Assembly (NCBI GenBank): GCA_012840465.1
Contig: DULJ01000065.1
Coordinates: 1-60,413, forward strand
Length of the DNA stretch: 60,413 nt
Direction of reading: 5' to 3'
Source of the DNA: Caryophanales bacterium
GTDB lineage: Bacteria > Bacillota > Bacilli > Bacillales > Bacillaceae_J
Made by a program: the position numbers and the translations under genes. Below are positions 34,478-44,381 of this stretch, piece after piece. The notes beneath the pieces are model-generated. The model did no database searches. It saw only the letters and a list, made by a program, of their open reading frames with translations, and had not been told where the DNA came from. The first letter of the stretch is position 1; each line of letters begins with the position of its first letter.

Positions 34478-34999
34478 TTAAGCTGAATGTGGGGCAGTAT
34501 GTTTTTCCGCTTTATGGCCTTCTTTGTTAACCATTTTGCGTAAGAAAGGTAAGACAAAGCGGTCTAAACCGAATTTACCAGCATTGTAGCCAGCTGCTGC
34601 AATGATCACACCCATTAAAATATCAGTAGGGTTGTGAGAAACCGTTCCAGCTAGTAAGAATGAGAAATTCATCACCATTCCGAAGAAGGCAGCTGCAGTT
34701 GTTAAGCATCCAAGCATAAGACCTAAACCAACTAATGTTTCACCCCAAGGAACTAGCACGTTGAACAAGCCAACGTTAGGTAGAGCCACACTCTCTAAAA
34801 ATGTATTATACCAACCGTAAACAACCTCGCCATGAGTGGCAACCGGATTAGCAATTGCACCTTGTAAGAAACCACTTGCGTCAAAACCACCAGTTATTTT
34901 GCCAAGACCTGCTGAAAAGAAAGCCCAGCCCCAATATAAACGAATCATTGTTAAAATACCTGCTGATACATTACTTTCTCTTAACCATTTATTGATCAT
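34478..34999 (-). CDS. DoxX family membrane protein
   Basis: A 173-residue protein with four hydrophobic helices and the DoxX pattern (RLYWGWAFFSAGLGKITG; VPWGETLVGLGLMLGC; NFSFLLAGTVSHNP). Bacillus relatives (CatD, MhqP) take part in quinone or thiol stress responses; this one has no MhqR-type regulator next to it. A His-rich C-terminal tail follows (HKAEKHTAPHSA). GAAAGGATG precedes the ATG. Confidence 0.82.
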   Translation of the reverse strand: MINKWLRESNVSAGILTMIRLYWGWAFFSAGLGKITGGFDASGFLQGAIANPVATHGEVVYGWYNTFLESVALPNVGLFNVLVPWGETLVGLGLMLGCLTTAAAFFGMVMNFSFLLAGTVSHNPTDILMGVIIAAAGYNAGKFGLDRFVLPFLRKMVNKEGHKAEKHTAPHSA

Positions 35000-35183
35000 G
35001 ATGTTTCCATCCTTTCGGAATTAAATAATGTTCTTTATATGAATAAGATTACCACGGTTTTTAATGTTCCAATAGTACCTTGTGAGACTATTCACAAATC
35101 ATTAAAAAAGTTATGACAGAATATTGAAATCTATGAACAAACACTAGTAACCTTCAAAAAGAAAGAGGGGGTGTAAAAAATAA

Positions 35184-35213
35184 GCAGGAAATCCAACATT
35201 GTGAATTTCCTGC
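35184..35213 (-). terminator. Terminator after the UbiB-like kinase gene
   Basis: On the minus strand GCAGGAAAT pairs with ATTTCCTGC and is followed by TTATTTTTTA. Confidence 0.8.
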
Positions 35214-35241
35214 CCACTAGTATTTTATAAAAATAAAAACC

Positions 35242-36915
35242 CTACAGCCGTCCCGATTTAAAAATCGAATAAACAATAAACAAAAACATAAGTGTGGCAA
35301 CAATCGAACCAATTTCGATCACGGGAATTTGCCATAAAATATTGGCTTGGTCGGCAATCGCGGAGCCGATAATGAGGCCAACCATTAAAAAGCTGAAGGC
35401 CAAAAAAGTGATACTAAAAGCAAGCCGGTTGCTTATTTTATCTAGCCTTTGTAAAAAAAGCTGAAGCTCTGGTACGCTAATTTTAAAATTTAAATTCCCT
35501 TGTTGAATTGTGTTGGCAAGCTCTTTTAAACTTTTAGGAACCTGTGATAAAAATTGGGCGTTTTCGACCCAATGGCGCCATGACTTTTTTAAAATAGTAG
35601 TTGGTTCGTAGCGCAGGAGGAACAACTTTTCCCCAAATGGTTCTGCGGCTTTCATAATGCTGTACTCTGGGTCAAGGTTTTCGATAATTGCCTCAAGTAC
35701 AATCAGCGTTTTTGCCAAAACCGTTAGATCAGAAGGAATTTGGATCCGGTGATGATAGATAACGGCCAACAAATCATTGATCGTTTCACCGAGGCGAAGT
35801 TTGCTAAAAGAAACATCGTAATATTTCATGACCAATGTATCGATTTCATTATAAAAGGAAGTCATATCTGTTTCTATCGGGAGCATGCCCATCGCTGAAA
35901 TCGCCTTTATAAGCCCGTCCGTGTTGCCGCGCTGCAAATGGATGATCATCGACGCAAAGTGAAATTTTGTATCATCATTCAGTCGGCCGACCATGCCAAA
36001 ATCTAAATAGGCAATGCGGTTTTCCGGCAAGACGTAAATGTTGCCCGGGTGCGGATCCCCATGAAAAAAGCCCTCGATAAAAATTTGGTGAAGCATCGAT
36101 TGGGTAATTCGGTCGGCAATTAACCTGCGGTCATAGCCCTCCGCTTCAAGCCTTTCAAGGTTGTTAACCTTGATTCCCTCCACAAAATCCATCGTTAAAA
36201 CTTTCTTTGTCGTATATTTCCAATGAACATGGGGAATGTGAATTTCAGGTTGAGAATGAAACTGTTTGGCTATCCGTTCACAATTTCTGCCTTCAATATA
36301 ATAATCAAGTTCGGCCCGCAATGTTTTCGCAAACTCATTAATTCTTTTGCGAATTTCATAGGTTTTAGCCCAAGCTATTTTTGATTCCATGCCCCTTGCA
36401 AAATCATCGAGGATTTCTAAATCGGTTTCGACAATTGGCACGATATCGGGGCGCTGAATTTTTACAGCAACCTGTTCTCCCGTTTTTAGATGGGCGCTGT
36501 GAACTTGGCCGATTGATGCCGACGCAAGCGGTGTTTCGTTAAAATCTTGAAAAAGGTTTTCTAATGTATCACCCAGTTCGCCCTCGATAATTTCCCGGAC
36601 TTGCTCAAAAGGGAACGATACAACATGATCCTGCAACAGCTCCAACTCCAGCGCAATTTCCTTAGGAATAAGGTCGCGGCGGGTGCTGGCAATTTGTCCA
36701 AGCTTAATAAAAGTTGGCCCCAGCCCTTGTAAAATAGTACGGAGCTTCACGCCAATCGTTTGCTTGTTCACGAGTTTTTGCAATTCCTGCTGCTTTTTTG
36801 GTAAACTATGATTAGACAGGCCAAGCCGATAAACAAAGTAACTAAACCCGTTACGCAAAAAGGCATTTACAATTTCTTGATAACGTCCTGCATGTTTGAT
36901 TCTTTTCCCAAGCAA
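35242..36915 (-). CDS. ABC1/UbiB-family atypical kinase
   Basis: A 557-residue ADCK/UbiB-type ATPase. The KxGQ motif (FIKLGQIAS), the Ala-rich nucleotide loop ASIGQVHSA, the VAVKIQRP Lys and the HGDPHPGNIYV / YLDFGMVG catalytic segments are all present. Two hydrophobic helices close the protein. Family members act in coenzyme Q or isoprenoid lipid metabolism; in menaquinone-using Firmicutes the role is unclear. TTG 36915 is chosen because CAGGAGGTG lies 6 nt upstream; ATG 36954 adds 13 residues but has no ribosome binding site. Confidence 0.88.
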   Translation of the reverse strand: MLGKRIKHAGRYQEIVNAFLRNGFSYFVYRLGLSNHSLPKKQQELQKLVNKQTIGVKLRTILQGLGPTFIKLGQIASTRRDLIPKEIALELELLQDHVVSFPFEQVREIIEGELGDTLENLFQDFNETPLASASIGQVHSAHLKTGEQVAVKIQRPDIVPIVETDLEILDDFARGMESKIAWAKTYEIRKRINEFAKTLRAELDYYIEGRNCERIAKQFHSQPEIHIPHVHWKYTTKKVLTMDFVEGIKVNNLERLEAEGYDRRLIADRITQSMLHQIFIEGFFHGDPHPGNIYVLPENRIAYLDFGMVGRLNDDTKFHFASMIIHLQRGNTDGLIKAISAMGMLPIETDMTSFYNEIDTLVMKYYDVSFSKLRLGETINDLLAVIYHHRIQIPSDLTVLAKTLIVLEAIIENLDPEYSIMKAAEPFGEKLFLLRYEPTTILKKSWRHWVENAQFLSQVPKSLKELANTIQQGNLNFKISVPELQLFLQRLDKISNRLAFSITFLAFSFLMVGLIIGSAIADQANILWQIPVIEIGSIVATLMFLFIVYSIFKSGRL

Positions 36916-37038
36916 TGTAGGCACCTCCTGGTGTCGCAATCCTATTTTTATCATACAACATTTGCGGCGGAGAAAGAAGAAAATCAGGAAGTCGGAACCT
37001 TAAATAAAAAATAATTATAGTAGAAAAGGTGTTGCGCT

Positions 37039-37737
37039 GTGACAACAGAAGTGAACTGGACTGAAATTACGAGTGATAATCTAAAAAACTTAGAAAGTGT
37101 CTTGAAACTATACGATCAAGCCTTTCCGATTGATGTGCGAGAACCTCATGATATTTTTCAAAAAGGACTAAAGTATGCGGATAGCAGCTTTCCGAATCAC
37201 TTTCGCTTTTTAGTAGGTATGGAGGGCGATACGGTTGTTTCTTTTGCAATAGGCCATTATTTAGCGGATGTAAATGCCGGCTTCATCGTCTATATCGTGA
37301 CAAGTCCACTTATACGGGGGAATGGCTTGGGGTCCACAACATTATTAAAAATGGAAGAGCTGTTTAAAAAGGATGCAGAATCAGCGGGGCATAGCTCACT
37401 GCGCTTTTCAATTCTGGAAACGGAAATGGAAGAACAGGTTCATACAGAGGCTGAGAAAGAAGATTGTATTAAAAGGGAACGCTTCTACGACAAAAACAAT
37501 TACAAAAGATATGAAGAAATTAATTATCTTCAACCACCATTACACGGTGATAAAAGTGGTATACCATTAAATCTATTGTTCAAAAGTTTTCAAGAAAGTC
37601 AAACTATAACACGGGCTGAAATTAGCCCCATCGTTCAAGCTATGTATCGGGAAAAGTATTATAAGGTGAACGGAATCGACAAAGCGGTATTAAGCAACTG
37701 CCTGAAAAAGATGGGGATAGACAATCCATCTTTTTAA
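37039..37737 (+). CDS. GNAT family acetyltransferase
   Basis: A 232-residue protein with a GNAT N-acetyltransferase fold: VVSFAIGHYLADVNAGFIVYIVTSPLIRGNGLGSTTL contains the acetyl-CoA binding Q/RxxGxG/A-like loop. The C-terminal third is not GNAT and I do not recognise it. GTG 37039 follows AAAGGTG. Substrate unknown. A terminator follows at 37763. Confidence 0.8.
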   Translation: MTTEVNWTEITSDNLKNLESVLKLYDQAFPIDVREPHDIFQKGLKYADSSFPNHFRFLVGMEGDTVVSFAIGHYLADVNAGFIVYIVTSPLIRGNGLGSTTLLKMEELFKKDAESAGHSSLRFSILETEMEEQVHTEAEKEDCIKRERFYDKNNYKRYEEINYLQPPLHGDKSGIPLNLLFKSFQESQTITRAEISPIVQAMYREKYYKVNGIDKAVLSNCLKKMGIDNPSF

Positions 37738-37762
37738 AAAATAAATACAACATAGCATATTC

Positions 37763-37798
37763 AAACACTTGGGGAGTTTACTTCAAGTGTTTTTTTTT
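37763..37798 (+). terminator. Terminator of the GNAT gene
   Basis: AAACACTTG (37763-37771) pairs with CAAGTGTTT (37784-37792), then T's. Confidence 0.88.
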
Positions 37799-37809
37799 AT
37801 ACCATCGGC

Positions 37810-37869
37810 GGTGCCTGTCCCCGCACGTCAGTTGGTACGTCAGTAGTGCATCCAGTGGTGCCTGTCCCC
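37810..37869 (-). repeat. Paired-box repeat C (34-bp spacer)
   Basis: On the minus strand the 13-mer GGGGACAGGCACC is read at 37857-37869 and 37810-37822, 34 bp apart. It lies between the GNAT terminator and the GntR promoter. Confidence 0.9.
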
Positions 37870-37923
37870 GCACCGCTCCCCGCATCGCACTTCGCATCGC
37901 TCTTCACCCCACCAATTTTCCTA

Positions 37924-37957
37924 TTGACATAACTGTATCGTGGTTTATAATACAGTT
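37924..37957 (+). promoter_or_regulatory. Promoter and operator of the GntR-ABC operon
   Basis: TTGACA (37924-37929) and TATAAT (37946-37951) are 16 bp apart. The inverted repeat AACTGTAT (37931-37938) / ATACAGTT (37950-37957) covers the spacer and the -10, the expected place for a GntR/YtrA-type repressor encoded just downstream. Confidence 0.8.
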
Positions 37958-38009
37958 AGGACACGTAATACAACTAACACAGCAAGATGAGAGGAGGCCT
38001 AAAGCTAAC

Positions 38010-38393
38010 ATGTTCCAATTAGATATGCGCAGTCGGGTACCCATCTATGAACAGCTCGTTGAAAAGCTAAAAGATTTGATTATCAATGAAGTGCTGAAAG
38101 CGGATGAACAATTGCCGTCCGTTCGCCAGCTGGCAAAGGACTTAACGATTAATCCGAATACAATCCAAAAAGCTTACCGGGAATTAGAACATCAAGGCTA
38201 TATTTATTCAGTGCCAGGGAAAGGCAGTTTTGTCACTCCGCCGTCAGAGATCAACAAGGGAGAAAAGGTGAAGAAGATGAAACAAGAATTAATAAAGTTA
38301 ATTTCAGAGGCGATTTTTCTGGGGGTCAAAAAAGAAGAAATCGTCACGCTCATTGAAAAGGCTGAGCAGTCCGTCAAAGGAGGCGAAAAATAG
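38010..38393 (+). CDS. GntR-family regulator, YtrA subfamily
   Basis: A 127-residue protein: N-terminal winged helix (RSRVPIYEQLVEKLKDLIINEVL; LPSVRQLAKDLTINPNTIQKAYRELE) with only a short helical C-terminal segment, as in the YtrA type that controls adjacent ABC transporters. AGGAGG precedes ATG 38010. Its stop overlaps the start of the ABC ATPase gene by one base, so translation is coupled. The inverted repeat in its own promoter suggests autorepression. Confidence 0.92.
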   Translation: MFQLDMRSRVPIYEQLVEKLKDLIINEVLKADEQLPSVRQLAKDLTINPNTIQKAYRELEHQGYIYSVPGKGSFVTPPSEINKGEKVKKMKQELIKLISEAIFLGVKKEEIVTLIEKAEQSVKGGEK

Positions 38394-39295
38394 TGATCAA
38401 CATAAAAAATATCCGCAAATCCTTTGAAGACATGGAGGCAGTCAAAAATGTGAGCTTACATATAAACAAAGGGTCCATCTACGGTTTGCTGGGATCAAAC
38501 GGAGCTGGTAAGACAACTCTTTTAAAAATATTAGCCGGCATTTACCGTCAGGATAGCGGCGAAGTTCAAATCGACAATCAATCGGTGTTTGAAAATATTC
38601 AAATCAAACAGAAAATTATCTTTTTACCAGACATGCTGTTCTTTTTCTCGCAATATACGATTAAACAAATGGCTAATTATTATAAAAGTCTATTTCCATC
38701 ATGGAATGAGGAACGGTACCAAAGGCTCGGTCAGGTTTTTCCAATTGACCAAAATAAAAAAATTCACCGCCTTTCAAAAGGGATGCAGCGTCAAGTTGCC
38801 TTTTGGTTAACACTTTCAACCATGCCTGAGGTGCTCATTTTAGATGAACCGCTTGATGGCTTGGATGCAGTCATGCGTCAAAAAGTAAAAAATCTGCTTG
38901 TCCAGGATGTGGCGGAACGTGAAATGACCGTTCTTATTTCTTCACACAATCTCCGGGAAGTGGAAGATATTTGCGATCATGTCGGCATTTTGCATCATGG
39001 TGAAATTATGATTGAAAGAGATTTAGACGATCTCAAATCAGATATTCATAAAATTCAAGTCGCCTTTAAAGCGGGCGAAACACCGGTCGGCTTTTTACAA
39101 GACCTCGATGTTCTTTATCAGGAATCACGTGGAAGTGTCCTCCTTTGTATTGTAAGAGGAAAGGAAGAGGACGTGACAACAACAGTGCAATCGTTCCATC
39201 CGGTTCTGTTTGACATATTGCCACTAACACTTGAGGAAATTTTTATTTACGAAATGGGGGATGTCGGCTATGCAATCGAAAGTATCATGGTTTAA
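38393..39295 (+). CDS. ABC transporter ATP-binding protein
   Basis: A 300-residue ABC ATPase. Walker A GSNGAGKTT (about 33), signature LSKGMQRQ (about 126), Walker B VLILDEPLDG (about 146) and the H-loop ISSHNLREVEDI are all present, plus an accessory C-terminal domain. Small ABC systems under a YtrA-type regulator are often induced by cell-wall antibiotics. GTG 38393 with AAAGGAGG upstream. Confidence 0.93.
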   Translation: MINIKNIRKSFEDMEAVKNVSLHINKGSIYGLLGSNGAGKTTLLKILAGIYRQDSGEVQIDNQSVFENIQIKQKIIFLPDMLFFFSQYTIKQMANYYKSLFPSWNEERYQRLGQVFPIDQNKKIHRLSKGMQRQVAFWLTLSTMPEVLILDEPLDGLDAVMRQKVKNLLVQDVAEREMTVLISSHNLREVEDICDHVGILHHGEIMIERDLDDLKSDIHKIQVAFKAGETPVGFLQDLDVLYQESRGSVLLCIVRGKEEDVTTTVQSFHPVLFDILPLTLEEIFIYEMGDVGYAIESIMV

Positions 39296-41294
39296 ACGTG
39301 GCATTGTTACGCAGGATTTACGAAATGTCGGTTGGATTGGCATCATCTATCTAATTGCTTTGCTATTTACGGTGCCATTACAAATCATTATGATGCACCA
39401 GGCGGGGCAATTACCTTACAAGTATGATAACGGTCATTATCTGTTTTCAATTTTAGACGGCCTTCAGATGCTGTTAATGTTTACCGTCCCGGTGATTCTA
39501 TCTGTTATTTTATTCCGTTATTTGCAGGTGAAGGTGCCGGCTGACTTCATTCACAGCCTGCCAATTAAAAGAACGACACTGTTTCACCATCATGCGTTTA
39601 TTGGAATCTTTCTATTAGTTATCCCTGTTATAATAACGGCTATTCTCATAGGGATTGTCCATGGGACGCTTGGATTGGAAAAATACTTTTCTGCCTTAGA
39701 TATTGCAAAATGGGCCGGTCTGACAATCGTCATAAATATGTTCGTATTTGCGCTGACGACGTTAATTGGCGCTGTTACAGGGATTTCAGCGGTATCGGTT
39801 GTGCTAACTTATATTTTTCTAGTATTTCCAGCTGGGATTATGATTTTACTTTACGGTAATGTCAAATATTTCATCTACGGTTTTGCTTATGATTATTATT
39901 TGGGTCAAAATATTCAATATCTAACTCCGATTGCTCAGATGGCTGAAATTGGGCATCGAAGTATCACAGCTAAAGCAGTCTTGATTTATATTGTTTTATC
40001 GATCATTTTCTACCTATTAGGGATTTTTGCTTATAAAAAAAGACAAATTGAAGTTGCGACGCAAGCCATTGCTTTCCGCTATTTAAAGCCAATTTTTAAA
40101 TATGGAGTTACGTTTTGCTTCATGCTGCTCAGCGGTATGTATTTTGGGGAAACACAGCAAGGTGCGCTGGGCTGGAGATTATTTGGATATATTTTTGGAT
40201 CCGTTTTTGGCTATATTGTTGCCGAAATGGTGTTGCAAAAAACATGGCGGATTTTCCGGGAAATGAAAGGCTATTTGCTTTATGCAGTTGCAGTAGCTGC
40301 GCTTGGACTTCTTTTGAGTTTAGACATGACTGGTTATGAGAAAAAGCTGCCAGATGCAGCTGAAATTGAACGTGCCTATTTCGGATATAGTGCTACTTGG
40401 TTTAAAAATGAGTATCCAGAAACGCCTGAATATGTAATGCCAGTTACTGAATATTCAGAGGTTAATCAGGTCAATGCCATAAATGAATCAAATCGTTACT
40501 TTTTTAACGATCCGGAAAATATCAATTCAATCATGAAGCTTCATCAGCAGTTGATCGAAGATGGGGACCAGGTAACAAGTCGACAATCTTATCAACAAAT
40601 TGTAGTTGCCTATGAGTTGAAAAATGGCTCAAAATTAGTTCGCCAGTACGAAGTTCCTGAAAGTAGCTACGAAGAACAGTTGAAGCCAATTTATGAATCA
40701 CAGGAATATAGATACTCAAATAATGAATTATTAAGATTAAAAGAAGAGATAAAAATAGACAAAATTGCAGTGGATTCAAATTCTGTTATTTCGAAAAAGT
40801 TTAATACGGTCGATCCGAAGCAGATTGAAGAAATCATTAATGCCTTGAAGTCGGATATGCTAGAGGAACCGTACGCAGATATAGTAGCAGAGCGCGAACC
40901 ATGGGGAGAAATTGAATTATTATTAGAAAATAACCAACGTTTGTATATTCCATGGAAAAAATCCTATCACCAATTTGACAATTGGCTAATGGAAAATAAT
41001 TTACTTGAACAAGCAAGAGTGGTACCAGAGGATTTAATGTTTGTGGCTATAATCAAAAATAAAAATACAGCTGATGCTTCAACGGTATCCGGCTTGCCTA
41101 TTGAAAGCAGGTTTAAAAACAATGAGAAACCTTTAATCATCGAGGACCCAAGCCAGCTTGAAGAGTGCTTGTACGAGGCATCTTGGCATTGGGACGGGGA
41201 ATATTTAATCGCCATCTATTATAAAGATAACAAAGAGCCATCCTACCATGGCTTAGAAAATGTTCCAACCTTTGTTGCCGAGCGTTTTAAATAG
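39270..41294 (+). CDS. ABC transporter permease with DUF6449-like C-terminal domain
   Basis: A 674-residue membrane protein: about ten hydrophobic helices in the first 375 residues (ABC-2-type permease), then a long hydrophilic C-terminal region outside the membrane (from about residue 380) that resembles DUF6449. ATG 39270 is used with GGGGG upstream; the frame overlaps the ATPase gene by 26 nt. ATG 39261 is possible. It should form the channel of the transporter; what it moves is unknown. Confidence 0.85.
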   Translation: MQSKVSWFKRGIVTQDLRNVGWIGIIYLIALLFTVPLQIIMMHQAGQLPYKYDNGHYLFSILDGLQMLLMFTVPVILSVILFRYLQVKVPADFIHSLPIKRTTLFHHHAFIGIFLLVIPVIITAILIGIVHGTLGLEKYFSALDIAKWAGLTIVINMFVFALTTLIGAVTGISAVSVVLTYIFLVFPAGIMILLYGNVKYFIYGFAYDYYLGQNIQYLTPIAQMAEIGHRSITAKAVLIYIVLSIIFYLLGIFAYKKRQIEVATQAIAFRYLKPIFKYGVTFCFMLLSGMYFGETQQGALGWRLFGYIFGSVFGYIVAEMVLQKTWRIFREMKGYLLYAVAVAALGLLLSLDMTGYEKKLPDAAEIERAYFGYSATWFKNEYPETPEYVMPVTEYSEVNQVNAINESNRYFFNDPENINSIMKLHQQLIEDGDQVTSRQSYQQIVVAYELKNGSKLVRQYEVPESSYEEQLKPIYESQEYRYSNNELLRLKEEIKIDKIAVDSNSVISKKFNTVDPKQIEEIINALKSDMLEEPYADIVAEREPWGEIELLLENNQRLYIPWKKSYHQFDNWLMENNLLEQARVVPEDLMFVAIIKNKNTADASTVSGLPIESRFKNNEKPLIIEDPSQLEECLYEASWHWDGEYLIAIYYKDNKEPSYHGLENVPTFVAERFK

Positions 41295-41306
41295 TATTTC
41301 TATTTG

Positions 41307-41378
41307 GGTGCCTGTCCCCACGCCGCGGTAGGTACGCCAGTAGTGCCGTCAGTGGTGCCGTCAGCGGTGCCTGTCCCC
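41307..41378 (-). repeat. Paired-box repeat D (46-bp spacer)
   Basis: On the minus strand GGGGACAGGCACC is read at 41366-41378 and 41307-41319, 46 bp apart, with three 12-bp units and a 10-bp unit between. It lies just after the permease stop. Confidence 0.9.
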
Positions 41379-41498
41379 GCACTGCGGTTTGTGTTGCAGG
41401 AGAAACGTTTGCCATTTTTGCCATTGTCGAATTATAATTAAGAATTATAATTAATAGGAATACAAAATTGCATTTTGATAAATTGGAGGGAAAACCCT

Positions 41499-41924
41499 AT
41501 GGAAAATACAATATTGGTCCCGGTTGATGGTTCCGGCCATTCAAGAAGAGCATTGAAATTCGCTGTTCATATTGCAAAAGGCCTTCAAGCAAAAATCATC
41601 GTGTTAAACGTCCAATTAAGCCTAAACACTCGCAATGTTAAAAGGTTCATAAGCCAAGAGGAATTACATGAATATCTAGAAGGCGAAGCACAAGAAGCGC
41701 TCGATAAAGTGTTAGATATTGTGCAGGACCAAGGTTTAGAAGTCGTGACTAAATCGAGAATCGGATTACCTGATATGGAAATTTGCAAAGAAGCGGAAGA
41801 AGAACAAGTAACGATGATTGTCATGGGTACAAGAGGCTTAGGTGCATTTAAAAGAAATATACTAGGTAGCGTCAGTTACAGCGTTCTGCACGAAGCACCA
41901 GTTCCAGTGACGGTGGTGCCTTAA
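41499..41924 (+). CDS. Universal stress protein UspA family
   Basis: A 141-residue Usp protein. VPVDGSGHSRRAL at the start and MGTRGLGAFKRNILGSVSYSVLHEAPVPVTVV form the ATP-binding G-2x-G-9x-G(S/T) pattern. ATG 41499 is used, 8 nt after GGAGGG. It is likely ATP-binding and stress-related; no closer function can be told. Confidence 0.92.
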   Translation: MENTILVPVDGSGHSRRALKFAVHIAKGLQAKIIVLNVQLSLNTRNVKRFISQEELHEYLEGEAQEALDKVLDIVQDQGLEVVTKSRIGLPDMEICKEAEEEQVTMIVMGTRGLGAFKRNILGSVSYSVLHEAPVPVTVVP

Positions 41925-41935
41925 TAATAAAACAA

Positions 41936-41966
41936 AACCACTCGTTGAATTAAACGGGTGGTTTTT
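41936..41966 (+). terminator. Terminator of the usp gene
   Basis: AACCACTCGTT pairs with AACGGGTGGTT (one G-U/mismatch), followed by T6. Confidence 0.82.
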
Positions 41967-41969
41967 TCC

Positions 41970-42090
41970 TGATAGCTGCAAACAAATAAACGCACAGTTC
42001 TACCATTTCCGTCATAGAACGGGTGGATATACTCATAGTAATAATGGACAATTATATATTTATATAAATCGGGCTTGTTCGGGTATACTC
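41970..42090 (-). pseudogene. Fic-domain relic
   Basis: On the minus strand about 37 codons remain (approximately YPNKPDLYKYIIVHYYYEY then IHPFYDGNGRTVRLFVC). The HPFYDGNGR motif is the Fic AMPylation active site with its catalytic His. There is no start codon, no upstream FIC sequence within reach and a stop just before it. It overlaps the usp terminator and the ywiB promoter region. Confidence 0.75.
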
Positions 42091-42164
42091 ACGTCTTCCT
42101 CTTGCGAACATTGGATACAATTAATATAATAGAAAGGTTAAAGAGACTAAGAGGACGTGTCTTC

Positions 42165-42611
42165 ATGGCGGAAAAAGAATCAGCAAAAATACCAATTCGA
42201 CTAAAGCTTGTGACCGAAATTCGCGATGGTACAGGCCGTAAAGAATGGCTAACGATTGAGGAAGAGGGTATTTTATATTCGAAAGAGGGTGCAACTTTCC
42301 TAAGCTATAAGGAAATGATGGAGAATGTGGGCCAAATTTCGAATGTGATAAAAATTAGAGGTGGCGAGGTTTCGATCATGCGCTCCGGTGGGGTTTCAAT
42401 GCGCCAGACTTACAAAAAAGGAGCAACGACTTCCGGGTCCTACCAAAGCCCATATGGAATGATGGAAATGGTCGCAAAAACGGAAAACATTGATTTTACA
42501 AATCATATCGAATCTCGAAAAGCGAAGTTAATTCTCTCTTATCAGTTGCAAATGCAAGGCGAATGGGTTGGCCGCCATCGGCTGACTTTTATGATAGAAA
42601 AAATAAAATAG
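42165..42611 (+). CDS. ywiB: DUF1934 protein YwiB
   Basis: A 148-residue protein of the DUF1934 calycin-like beta-barrel family (IPIRLKLVTEIRDG; GVSMRQTYKKGATTSGSYQSPYG; LSYQLQMQGEWVGRHRLTFMIEK). Function unknown; in B. subtilis ywiB lies before argS as here. ATG 42165 with GAGGA upstream; an upstream open frame is not supported by a ribosome binding site. Confidence 0.9.
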   Translation: MAEKESAKIPIRLKLVTEIRDGTGRKEWLTIEEEGILYSKEGATFLSYKEMMENVGQISNVIKIRGGEVSIMRSGGVSMRQTYKKGATTSGSYQSPYGMMEMVAKTENIDFTNHIESRKAKLILSYQLQMQGEWVGRHRLTFMIEKIK

Positions 42612-42663
42612 ATAAACAAAAGCCTATATACATAGTAGATAAAAAATGAAGGAGGAGTCCTCG

Positions 42664-44334
42664 ATGAATATCGTTGAACAAGTGAAGGAACGATTAAAGG
42701 AAGAAATTAAAGCGGCTGTCATTAAGGCGGAACTAGCTAGTGAAGCTGAAATCCCTGAAGTTACTTTGGAAATACCAAAAGAAAAAGCGCATGGTGATTA
42801 CGCAACAAATATGGCGATGCAGCTTGCCCGTGTTGCTAAGAAAGCGCCACGTATGATTGCAGAGTTGCTCGTTGAAAATTTTGATAAAACAAAAGCATCA
42901 ATTGAAAAGATTGAAATCGCGGGTCCAGGCTTTATCAACTTTTACATGAATAATAGCTATCTTACTGACTTAATCCCAACGATTCTTGAAGCTGGTTCCG
43001 AATATGGAAAGACAAACACTGGAAATGGCCAAAAAGTTCAAGTTGAGTTTGTGTCTGCCAACCCTACTGGTGACCTTCATTTAGGACATGCCCGTGGTGC
43101 GGCTGTAGGTGATAGCTTGTGTAATGTTTTGACAAAAGCAGGCTATGATGTCAAGCGTGAATATTATATTAATGATGCGGGTAACCAAATTCATAATTTG
43201 GCTCTTTCTGTTGAAGCGCGCTACAGACAGGCCCTAGGTCAAGATGCAGCAATGCCGGAGGATGGCTACCATGGTGCTGACGTTATTGGAATCGCTCAAA
43301 AACTTGCGGAAGAAGAGGGCGATAATCTTTTACAAAAAGATGAACAAGAGCGCTACAAATACTTCCGAGAATATGGTTTGAAATTCGAGTTAGCGAAACT
43401 TCGTGAGGATTTAAAGCAATTCCGCGTTGAATTCGATAATTGGTTCTCTGAAACCTCTTTATACGAAAATGGCAAAATTGACGTGGCGCTAGATGCGCTA
43501 CGTGAGAAGGGTGAGCTTTATGAGGAGGACGGGGCAACTTGGTTCCGTTCGACAACATATGGCGACGACAAAGACCGTGTATTAATTAAAAATGATGGCA
43601 GTTATACGTACTTAACACCGGATATTGCCTACCATCAAGATAAATTAAAGCGTGGCTTTGAAAAGCTGATCAACATTTGGGGAGCAGACCATCACGGCTA
43701 CATCCCAAGAATGAAGGCAGCGATTCAAGCGCTTGGCTACAATGCTGATACATTAGAAGTAGAAATTATTCAAATGGTTAACCTTTTCCAAAACGGCGAA
43801 AAGATGAAAATGAGTAAGCGTACAGGTAAGGCAGTAACGCTTCGTGAGCTTATGGAAGAGGTAGGCATTGATGCAATGCGTTATTTCTTTGCCATGCGCA
43901 GTGCGGACAGCCATTTAGACTTTGATATGGATTTAGCTGTGTCAAAATCAAACGAAAACCCGGTTTATTATGCACAATATGCTCACGCCCGTATATGCAG
44001 CATGCTGCGCCAAGGCGAAGAGCAAAACCTTATCTTTAAGGGAGCGCTTGAGCTTTCACAAATCCAAGCTGAAAAAGAAATGGATCTCTTGAAAAAGCTT
44101 GGTGAATTCCCAGAAGCCGTGGCTGAAGCAGCAGAAAAAAGAATGCCACACCGCATAACAAACTATATTTATGAGTTGGCATCTGCCCTACACAGCTTCT
44201 ATAATGCTGAAAAAGTAATTAACCTTGAAGAGCTTGAAAAGTCGAGAGCACGCCTTGCGCTAGTAAAAGCTGTTCAAATCACATTGAAAAATGCTTTAGA
44301 CATCGTTGGCGTATCAGCACCAGAGAAAATGTAA
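42664..44334 (+). CDS. argS: Arginyl-tRNA synthetase
   Basis: A 556-residue class Ia synthetase that charges tRNA-Arg. The N-terminal Arg-specific domain, HLGH at about residue 139 ([13 protein letters not shown]), [20 protein letters not shown] at about 381 and the C-terminal DALR anticodon domain are present. AAGGAGGAG precedes ATG 42664. There is only 52 bp to ywiB, so no T-box leader exists between them and they may share a transcript. Confidence 0.97.
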   Translation: MNIVEQVKERLKEEIKAAVIKAELASEAEIPEVTLEIPKEKAHGDYATNMAMQLARVAKKAPRMIAELLVENFDKTKASIEKIEIAGPGFINFYMNNSYLTDLIPTILEAGSEYGKTNTGNGQKVQVEFVSANPTGDLHLGHARGAAVGDSLCNVLTKAGYDVKREYYINDAGNQIHNLALSVEARYRQALGQDAAMPEDGYHGADVIGIAQKLAEEEGDNLLQKDEQERYKYFREYGLKFELAKLREDLKQFRVEFDNWFSETSLYENGKIDVALDALREKGELYEEDGATWFRSTTYGDDKDRVLIKNDGSYTYLTPDIAYHQDKLKRGFEKLINIWGADHHGYIPRMKAAIQALGYNADTLEVEIIQMVNLFQNGEKMKMSKRTGKAVTLRELMEEVGIDAMRYFFAMRSADSHLDFDMDLAVSKSNENPVYYAQYAHARICSMLRQGEEQNLIFKGALELSQIQAEKEMDLLKKLGEFPEAVAEAAEKRMPHRITNYIYELASALHSFYNAEKVINLEELEKSRARLALVKAVQITLKNALDIVGVSAPEKM

Positions 44335-44348
44335 TCTACGTTTGTTGG

Positions 44349-44381
44349 GACCCTCGGACAATTTTGACCCGAGGGTTTTTT
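44349..44381 (+). terminator. Terminator of argS
   Basis: ACCCTCGG (44350-44357) pairs with CCGAGGGT (44369-44376), then T6. Confidence 0.9.

Noticed and set aside
42612-42663. T-box leader for argS
   Set aside because: Only 52 bp separate ywiB and argS, too short for a T-box.
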